Source of the DNA: Candidatus Peribacteraceae bacterium
GTDB taxonomy: Bacteria > Patescibacteriota > Gracilibacteria > Peribacterales > Peribacteraceae
Direction of reading: 5' to 3'
Assembly: GCA_028717505.1 (NCBI GenBank)
Contig: JAQUNQ010000033.1
Coordinates: 1 to 10,860, forward strand
Length of the DNA: 10,860 nucleotides
Numbering within the stretch: position 1 is the stretch's first letter; each line of letters starts with the position of its first letter. The position numbers and the translations under genes were made by a program. The notes under the pieces were generated by a model, which saw only the letters and a list, made by a program, of their open reading frames with translations, had not been told where the DNA came from and did no database searches. Below are positions 1 through 4,644 of the stretch, one piece after another.

Positions 1-955
1 ACCGGGCAGCGAAGACGGAGTCTCCGCCATTCCACCCCATGCGCCAGAGGAGATCCTTCTCGCCGTCGATCTTGAGCCAGGTCCAGAGGTCATCCATCAG
101 GGCGTCCTTCTTGCACTGATTGACGTCGATGGAGCCATTCGCGTTCGCGTCCGCGAACGCGAGTTCGCAGGTGCCACCGGTGAAGACCTCCGGGAACTTC
201 TCGAGGAGGCCGTGCAGTCCGGTTCCTTTTTTGAGCACCAGTGCCTCGAGGCCGAGGATGAACTCGATCAGGTCGAAGCAGTGTGCTCCCAGATCGGACA
301 GGGTGCATCGGATATCGTTCAGGCGTCCGACAGCCTGCACACTCTCCTGATCTCCGAGCAGCCATGCCTGCCAGAAGCCGGAGCGGACCTGAACCTTCTT
401 CTTTTTCTTGAGGGCCTCCTGTGCGCGATGCCGCAGCAGCAGGGCCGCGCTGCAGAAGCGGTGGTTCTGTGCCACGAACACGCGCACGTTCGGCTTTGCC
501 TGGCAGAGCCGCAGGAGCGCCGCATAATCTTCCATGCCGACGACGAGCGGCTTGTCACACCAGATGAAGCGCGCTCCGGCTTCGACCGCCTCCTCGATGA
601 GCGTGCGGTGCCACTTCGTGTCCACCGCGATGCACGCCAGAGTGTGATCCGGACCGTGCGTCTCGACGTTCTGGCGGACCAAATCCCCGAAGCGATGCGA
701 CACGGTGATGCCGTGCCGCTTCGCCTGGCAGACGTTCGCGTGCCGGGGGATCTCTTCCGGGATCGGCGACGGCGCCCAGCCCCTGAAGAGCAGTTCCGGG
801 CTGCGGCGGATCATGTCCGCCCACATCACGCGGCCGGAGAAGGCTCCTTTCGTGTGGTGGTGGACGCCGCCGGCCAGGACCGTGCTCCAGTACATCGGCT
901 CGAGCAGCGCGGTTTGCTCATCCGTGAGGTGGTCATAGTAGTACCTGTTGAACAT
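1..955 (-). CDS. Gfo/Idh/MocA-family oxidoreductase, truncated by the left edge
   Basis: An open frame runs from the ATG at 955 to the window edge without a stop (318 codons). The middle matches the Gfo/Idh/MocA dehydrogenase pattern: a strand with IAVDTKWH (109-116), a helix, then WCDKPLV (132-138, the family EKP motif with Asp for Glu), NHRF (164-167), and DLGAHCFD (221-228), which carries the usual D-x-G-x-H with the probable catalytic His225. Members are NAD(P)-dependent oxidoreductases, mostly acting on sugars or cyclitols; the substrate cannot be told here. The N-terminus is odd: the Rossmann GxGxxG loop is not recognisable, and the nearest candidate is AGGVHHHTKG (28-37). Residues 269-280 resemble an EF-hand loop. 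The ATG is preceded by GAGAGG about 10 bases upstream, so unlike its neighbours this gene has a plausible ribosome site. It is divergent from rlmH. Family is fairly sure, function unknown; it could be a non-catalytic homologue. Confidence 0.8.
   Translation of the reverse strand, partial: MFNRYYYDHLTDEQTALLEPMYWSTVLAGGVHHHTKGAFSGRVMWADMIRRSPELLFRGWAPSPIPEEIPRHANVCQAKRHGITVSHRFGDLVRQNVETHGPDHTLACIAVDTKWHRTLIEEAVEAGARFIWCDKPLVVGMEDYAALLRLCQAKPNVRVFVAQNHRFCSAALLLRHRAQEALKKKKKVQVRSGFWQAWLLGDQESVQAVGRLNDIRCTLSDLGAHCFDLIEFILGLEALVLKKGTGLHGLLEKFPEVFTGGTCELAFADANANGSIDVNQCKKDALMDDLWTWLKIDGEKDLLWRMGWNGGDSVFAAR
139..162. repeat. Inverted repeat inside the oxidoreductase gene
   Basis: Two perfect 11-base arms (139-149 and 152-162, core GCGTTCGCG / CGCGAACGC) are separated by two bases. 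The right arm also pairs in an alternative hairpin with GTTCGC at 163-168. The stretch lies in coding sequence and encodes the D/N-rich loop around residues 267-275. It may simply reflect repetitive Ala/Asn/Asp codons. Confidence 0.6.
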
Positions 956-1019
956 AGTCGTTTTTCCTCTCATAGGGTTTCATTGTTTCCATGCACAATA
1001 ACGCCGGAACCAAAGGGCC

Positions 1020-1029
1020 TCTCGCGAGA
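1020..1029. repeat. Perfect 10-base palindrome upstream of the oxidoreductase gene
   Basis: TCTCGCGAGA is perfectly self-complementary and lies between the leader ORF stop and the oxidoreductase start. With no loop it is more like a protein-binding site than an RNA hairpin. Function unknown. Confidence 0.3.
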
Positions 1030-1041
1030 TAGGTCCTCGGT

Positions 1042-1080
1042 TCACACGCATACACATACATACACAACACAGCACGGCAT
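1042..1080 (-). CDS. Possible 12-residue leader peptide upstream of the oxidoreductase gene
   Basis: A short open frame, ATG at 1080 to TGA at 1042-1044, encodes MPCCVVYVCVCV. Its attraction is the ribosome site: AAGGAG (1092-1087) sits six bases before the ATG, the best Shine-Dalgarno match in the window. A TTGACA-15-TATTTT promoter lies directly upstream. The stop is 86 bases before the oxidoreductase ATG and the frames differ, so it would be an upstream ORF. The Cys/Val/Tyr content comes largely from a TGTA/GTGT-like simple repeat, so the peptide sequence itself may mean little. No clear terminator/antiterminator pair was found downstream. It could be chance. Confidence 0.3.
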   Translation of the reverse strand: MPCCVVYVCVCV

Positions 1081-1086
1081 GTTTTA

Positions 1087-1092
1087 CTCCTT
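1087..1092 (-). promoter_or_regulatory. Strong Shine-Dalgarno site of the putative leader ORF
   Basis: AAGGAG on the minus strand with ideal six-base spacing to the ATG at 1080. It stands out because most genes here have no such site. Confidence 0.4.
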
Positions 1093-1099
1093 GCCGGAA

Positions 1100-1126
1100 A
1101 AAATAAATCAATCGCAATGGTGTCAA
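1100..1126 (-). promoter_or_regulatory. Candidate promoter for leader ORF and oxidoreductase
   Basis: On the minus strand a perfect TTGACA (1126-1121) is followed after 15 bases by TATTTT (1105-1100, 4 of 6 matches). The spacer is shorter than the usual 17. Transcription would begin near 1093, just before the AAGGAG site, giving about 138 bases of leader before the oxidoreductase ATG. Confidence 0.35.
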
Positions 1127-1182
1127 AGGACAACCAGCTTCCCAGCCTCCACAACGAAGGCCGGAACCGAAGCTGGCCCGTG

Positions 1183-1211
1183 ATTCTCCGTTTGACAACT
1201 TTTCTTGTCAA
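1183..1211 (-). promoter_or_regulatory. Candidate upstream promoter toward the oxidoreductase gene
   Basis: On the minus strand a perfect TTGACA (1211-1206) is followed after exactly 17 bases by GAGAAT (1188-1183, 4 of 6). Its -35 lies in one arm of the inverted repeat at 1192-1211, so a protein bound there could block it. Initiation here would give a leader of about 220 bases. Confidence 0.35.
1192..1211. repeat. Inverted repeat, possible operator between divergent genes
   Basis: TTGACAA (1192-1198) and TTGTCAA (1205-1211) are perfect 7-base inverted arms around CTTTTC. The element covers the -35 of the candidate minus-strand promoter and a candidate TTGTCA -35 of rlmH, so it is well placed as a shared operator. 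It may equally be two overlapping -35 elements that happen to be complementary. Confidence 0.4.
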
Positions 1212-1231
1212 TGCACTTCGTGGTGTACCTT
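1205..1231 (+). promoter_or_regulatory. Candidate promoter of rlmH
   Basis: TTGTCA (1205-1210, 5 of 6) and TACCTT (1226-1231, a TAnnnT -10) are separated by 15 bases, shorter than ideal. The -10 ends only six bases before the ATG at 1238, so transcription would start at or next to the start codon. There is no convincing Shine-Dalgarno site. Confidence 0.35.
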
Positions 1232-1237
1232 AGGCGC

Positions 1238-1705
1238 ATGCACCGCATCACCCTCCTCTGCGTCGGTTCCCTCAAGACACGGTGGGTCGTCGAGGGATGT
1301 GCGGATTACCTGGAGCGGCTTCGCCATTCGTTTTCCATCGAAGTGATCGAGGTTGCCGCGGGCAGGGAGAAGGATCCGTCGAAGCAGAGCGCGGAAGAAT
1401 CGCGGCGGCTCCTCGCACTCCTCGAGAAGAGGGAAGGAGAGGTGTGGGTGCTCGATGAGCGCGGCGAGCGGAAGACATCCGCGGCGTTTGCGCAGAGCAT
1501 CTCCGCCGCACGCGACGGCGGCCGGCCGCTCCTCTTCGTCCTCGGCGGCGCGTACGGACTCACTGACGCAGTCCGCACCCGCGCGACGCATGTCCTCCGC
1601 CTGAGCGACATGACCTTTCCGCACGAGCTCTGCCGGCTCATTTTCCTGGAACAGCTCTACCGTGCTTCCGAGATCGCACGGGGGAGCGGGTACCACCACG
1701 CCTAG
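1238..1705 (+). CDS. rlmH: 23S rRNA (pseudouridine-1915-N3) methyltransferase RlmH
   Basis: RlmH is a SPOUT-class (alpha/beta-knot) enzyme that methylates N3 of pseudouridine 1915 in helix 69 of 23S rRNA using S-adenosylmethionine, acting on the assembled 70S ribosome. The product is 155 residues, the same length as the E. coli enzyme. It starts with the typical ITLLCVGSLK, has the SAM-binding knot loop VLGGAYGL (101-108), then LSDMTFPHELCRLIFLEQLYRA (122-143) and ends in the hallmark YHHA. A TTG at 1205 would add 11 residues the family lacks, so the ATG at 1238 is preferred. Its TAG overlaps the stop of the convergent dehydrogenase gene by four bases (CTAG). No Shine-Dalgarno is evident. Identification is secure. 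Confidence 0.96.
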   Translation: MHRITLLCVGSLKTRWVVEGCADYLERLRHSFSIEVIEVAAGREKDPSKQSAEESRRLLALLEKREGEVWVLDERGERKTSAAFAQSISAARDGGRPLLFVLGGAYGLTDAVRTRATHVLRLSDMTFPHELCRLIFLEQLYRASEIARGSGYHHA

Positions 1706-2463
1706 CCCGCCAGGTAACCTCCGTCCACGAAGAGCGTGGCACCTGTCACGTAGCTCGCTTCGTCGGAGGCGAGGAAGACCACGGCCGCAGCGATCTCCTC
1801 GGGGGTGCCCATCCGTCCCAGCGGGATGCGCGCATTGATCGACCGCAGCGCCTCGGGGGAGCTCTTGGTGGAGGAGACCATGGGGGTATCGATGGCGCCC
1901 GGTCCGATTGCATTCACGGTGATACCGAGCGGGCCCCACTCCAGTGCCATCGTCTCGGTCATGGCGGTGATGCCTCCTTTCGAGGCGCTGTAGTGCGCGC
2001 TTCCCATGAAGCCGACACCCACCTGCCCGCTCGCGATCGAGGCGATGTTGATGATGCGCCCGCACTTCTTCTTTGCCATCTCCTGCGCTGCGCGCTGCGC
2101 GCAGAGGAAGACCCCCGTGAGATTGATGTCGATCGTCTGCTGCCACTCCTGCTCCGTGAGGTCGAGAGCTGGCTTCGGGCGGAAAATTCCCGCGTTGTTC
2201 ACGAGGATGTCCAGCCTCTTGAACTGCTTGATGACGGCGTCGAAGACGGCATCAATCTTTTTCTTGTCGGAGACATCCATTGCGAAGGCCGCTGCTTTTC
2301 CGCCGGAGGAGATGATCTCATCCGCGACGGCTTTGCATGCTTTTTCGTCGATGTCCGTGACGATGACGATGGCCCCTTGCTTTGCGAGCGCGAGTGCATC
2401 TGCTTTTCCCATGCCGCGCTGTGCGCCGGTGATGAGAGCGACTTTGCCGGAGAGATCGAACAT
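1702..2463 (-). CDS. Short-chain dehydrogenase/reductase (classical SDR, FabG-like)
   Basis: A 253-residue classical SDR, the usual length. Visible are the TGAQRGMG nucleotide loop (12-19), Asp37 after strand 2 (which favours NAD(H) over NADP(H)), NNAG (89-92), Asn114, Ser142 in NIASIAS, and YSASK (Tyr158/Lys162), completing the Asn-Ser-Tyr-Lys tetrad. It ends with the typical PEEIAAAVVFLASD and TGATLFVDGGY. It would oxidise or reduce an alcohol/ketone; the substrate (3-oxoacyl-ACP, sugar or other) is not determinable, and the isolated context argues against assuming a FabG role. ATG at 2463 gives the family-typical MFDLSGK start but has a pyrimidine-rich upstream with no Shine-Dalgarno site. 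An in-frame TTG at 2490 adds nine residues and lies six bases after a TATACT box, so a leaderless TTG start is possible. It is convergent with rlmH and divergent from the acyl-CoA ligase gene. Confidence 0.93.
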   Translation of the reverse strand: MFDLSGKVALITGAQRGMGKADALALAKQGAIVIVTDIDEKACKAVADEIISSGGKAAAFAMDVSDKKKIDAVFDAVIKQFKRLDILVNNAGIFRPKPALDLTEQEWQQTIDINLTGVFLCAQRAAQEMAKKKCGRIINIASIASGQVGVGFMGSAHYSASKGGITAMTETMALEWGPLGITVNAIGPGAIDTPMVSSTKSSPEALRSINARIPLGRMGTPEEIAAAVVFLASDEASYVTGATLFVDGGYLAG

Positions 2464-2496
2464 AGAGGAGGGGGGAAGTGTGATCTGCAATCATGA

Positions 2497-2502
2497 AGTA
2501 TA
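2497..2502 (-). promoter_or_regulatory. -10 box of the dehydrogenase gene
   Basis: TATACT on the minus strand is 5 of 6 to the bacterial -10. A weak TTGCCG (2523-2518) lies 15 bases upstream. Transcription would begin near 2490, giving about 27 bases of leader to the ATG, or none if the TTG at 2490 is used. Confidence 0.4.
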
Positions 2503-2533
2503 GAGGTCTCCCTCCGTCGGCAAAAGTGCCGAG

Positions 2534-2562
2534 TCGACGGCGGCACGGCGGACGTTTACAAT
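2534..2562 (+). promoter_or_regulatory. Promoter of the acyl-CoA ligase gene
   Basis: TCGACG (2534-2539, 4 of 6) and TACAAT (2557-2562, 5 of 6) are separated by 17 bases. The -10 ends eight bases before the ATG at 2571, so the predicted start point falls at or within about two bases of the A of ATG, implying a leaderless transcript. Confidence 0.55.
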
Positions 2563-2570
2563 GCGCGTCG

Positions 2571-4643
2571 ATGTCGCTCTTCTCCCCGAAATCCATCGCA
2601 GTCATCGGCGTCTCCGCGGATGAGCGCAAAGTGGGGCACCTGATTCTCCGCAATCTCGTCACGCAGGGGTACGCGGGCAAGATCTATCCCGTGAATCCCA
2701 AAGGCGGGGAAATCCTGGGGAAGAAAGTTTTTCCGTCAGTCAGTGCCATCGACGGGCCGGTGGACCTCGCGGTCATCGTGACGCCCGCCGCGACGGTGAA
2801 CAGGCTCGCGGAGGAGTGCGGCAAGAAGGGCATCTTGTCGCTCGCGGTCATCAGCTCCGGGTTCCGGGAAGCCGGCGGGGATGGGAAGGCGATGGAGGAG
2901 GAGTTGCGCCGGACGGTGGAGCGCTACTCCATGAAGCTCATCGGTCCGAATTCGCTCGGCATCATCCGGCCGGGTATCTGCATGAATGCCTCGTTCGCCA
3001 ACCGGCTGCCGCCGGCAGGCAGCGTGGCGCTCCTCAGCCAGTCGGGGGCGCTCGGCGACGCGTTCATTGACCGCGCGGAGGGGATCGGGCTCAAGCTCTC
3101 GCTCTTCCTGAGCATCGGGAACAAGGTTTCCATGGATGAGAGCGATTTTCTCGAGCTCTGCGGGGAGGACCTGGAGACGAAGGTGATCGGGCTGTACCTC
3201 GAGGGGATCGTGGATGGCCCGCGCTTCCTCACACTTGCGAAGCGCATTGGCCGCGAGAAGCGGATCATCCTCCTGAAGGGCGGAGTCACCGAGAAAGGGC
3301 GGCAGGCGGCCTCATCCCACACGGGCGCGCTCGCGGGGACGGATGCGGCCATCGAGGCGATCTGCGCGCAGGCGGGCATCGTCCGGGCGCGATCCACGCG
3401 GCAGTTCCTCGATCTCCTGCGTACGCTCTCCCAGCAGCCGCCACTCCTCTCCTCTCGCATCGCGGTGATCACGAATGCAGGGGGCCCCGGCGTCCTCGCC
3501 GCGGATGCCGCAGAGCGGGAAGGTCTCTCCCTCCCCGCACTCACGCCGGGAATCGAACAGGCTCTTCGGTCATTCCTGCCTCCTGCCGCGAGCGTGCGGA
3601 ATCCCATTGATGTCCTCGGCGACGCGCTCGCCGACCGCTACGAGCAGGCGCTGAAGGCAGCGGTGAATGACCCGAATATCGATGGCGCAATTGTTATTCT
3701 CACGCCGCAAGTCATGACGCCTGCGAAGGAGATCGCGGAGATGCTCGTCCGCATCAAGCATCAGCATGCCCTCTTCCCTTTCGTCTCCTGCTTCATGGGA
3801 GGGGAGGGAGTGCGGGAGGCAATTGCCATTCTCCACGCGGACGGCGTCACCAATTTTTCCTGTCCGGAGTCGGCGATGCACATTCTTGCCCTGCTCCGTC
3901 CTCCCGAGCGCATGGAGGAGAAGCAAAATATTTTTCAGCGTGACGAACGGCGGGCGGCAAAGGCGGCGCAGCTCTTCGAAGATGCCGGTCTGGGGCTCCT
4001 CAACGAGGAGCGAACTGAGAAGCTCCTGGAGCTGTACGGTCTTCCCTTCCCGCGCAGCAAGGTGGCGGCCACGGCCGATGAGGCGGTGAAAATCGCGGAG
4101 GAAATCGGCTTTCCCGTGACAGCGAAGGTGAGCTCGAAGGAGATACTCCACAAGACGGAGATCGGCGGCGTCGTGATGCACCTCACGACGGCGGAAGAGG
4201 TGCGCAAGGCATTCGACACGATCATGCGGAATGCCCGGGAACGAGCCCCGCAGGCGCGCGTCGCGGGCGTCCTCATTCAGCAGTGCCTCCCGCCGGGGAA
4301 TGAGTTCATCGTCGGTGCGCTGAAGGATGAGACGGCGGGGCATCTCGTCATGGCGGGGCTCGGGGGGGTCTATACAGAGCTCTTCCGGGACACGTCGTTC
4401 CGCGTCGCTCCCGTCTCCGCGAAGGAGGCCTATGCGATGCTCGCGCAGCTGAAGAGCTGGCAGCTGCTCCTTGGGATGCGCGGCAAGCCGCCCCTCGCCA
4501 TCGATGCATTTGCGGAGTTTGTTTCCGTTGTCTCTCTCCTCGCGAACGAGTGCCCGCAGATTCGCGAGATCGACTTCAATCCCGTGCTCGTCGGCGAGAA
4601 GAGCCTCACGATTCTGGATGCGAAGATCGTCCTCGGGGTGTAG
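2571..4643 (+). CDS. Acetate/acyl-CoA ligase (ADP-forming), fused alpha-beta chain
   Basis: These enzymes convert acyl-CoA + ADP + phosphate to acid + CoA + ATP, a one-step substrate-level phosphorylation in the cytoplasm. The 690 residues contain both subunits: an N-terminal CoA-binding Rossmann domain (SIAVIGVSADERKVGHLILRN, 8-28), CoA-ligase domains with GPNSLG (125-130), SQSGALG (156-162), Glu211 and the phosphohistidine loop SSHTGALAG (His250), and from about residue 470 an ATP-grasp domain with the hallmark HKTEIGGV (His527) and EIDFNPVLV near the end. No GNAT domain is attached, which separates it from Pat-type protein acetyltransferases with the same core. Whether acetyl-CoA or another acyl-CoA is the substrate is not visible. 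An ATG at 2493 would add 26 residues without family support; MSLFSPKSIAVIG is the typical start. Its stop lies one base from that of the convergent ATPase gene. Confidence 0.93.
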   Translation: MSLFSPKSIAVIGVSADERKVGHLILRNLVTQGYAGKIYPVNPKGGEILGKKVFPSVSAIDGPVDLAVIVTPAATVNRLAEECGKKGILSLAVISSGFREAGGDGKAMEEELRRTVERYSMKLIGPNSLGIIRPGICMNASFANRLPPAGSVALLSQSGALGDAFIDRAEGIGLKLSLFLSIGNKVSMDESDFLELCGEDLETKVIGLYLEGIVDGPRFLTLAKRIGREKRIILLKGGVTEKGRQAASSHTGALAGTDAAIEAICAQAGIVRARSTRQFLDLLRTLSQQPPLLSSRIAVITNAGGPGVLAADAAEREGLSLPALTPGIEQALRSFLPPAASVRNPIDVLGDALADRYEQALKAAVNDPNIDGAIVILTPQVMTPAKEIAEMLVRIKHQHALFPFVSCFMGGEGVREAIAILHADGVTNFSCPESAMHILALLRPPERMEEKQNIFQRDERRAAKAAQLFEDAGLGLLNEERTEKLLELYGLPFPRSKVAATADEAVKIAEEIGFPVTAKVSSKEILHKTEIGGVVMHLTTAEEVRKAFDTIMRNARERAPQARVAGVLIQQCLPPGNEFIVGALKDETAGHLVMAGLGGVYTELFRDTSFRVAPVSAKEAYAMLAQLKSWQLLLGMRGKPPLAIDAFAEFVSVVSLLANECPQIREIDFNPVLVGEKSLTILDAKIVLGV

Positions 4644-4644
4644 G

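Noticed and set aside
1041..1075. CA/TA-rich simple repeat as a phase-variable tract
   Set aside because: The units are irregular and too few for a slippage tract, and no gene's frame depends on it except the doubtful leader ORF.
212..1183. A 323-codon plus-strand frame opposite the oxidoreductase
   Set aside because: The minus strand shows recognisable Gfo/Idh/MocA motifs, while this product has none and runs into the low-complexity intergenic region.
1208..2146. A 312-codon minus-strand frame across rlmH and the dehydrogenase
   Set aside because: It is antisense to rlmH and in another frame of the dehydrogenase gene, both secure; no domain is visible.
2493..2570. Upstream ATG extending the acyl-CoA ligase by 26 residues
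   Set aside because: The extra residues are Arg/Pro-rich without family counterpart and would place the start upstream of the likely promoter.
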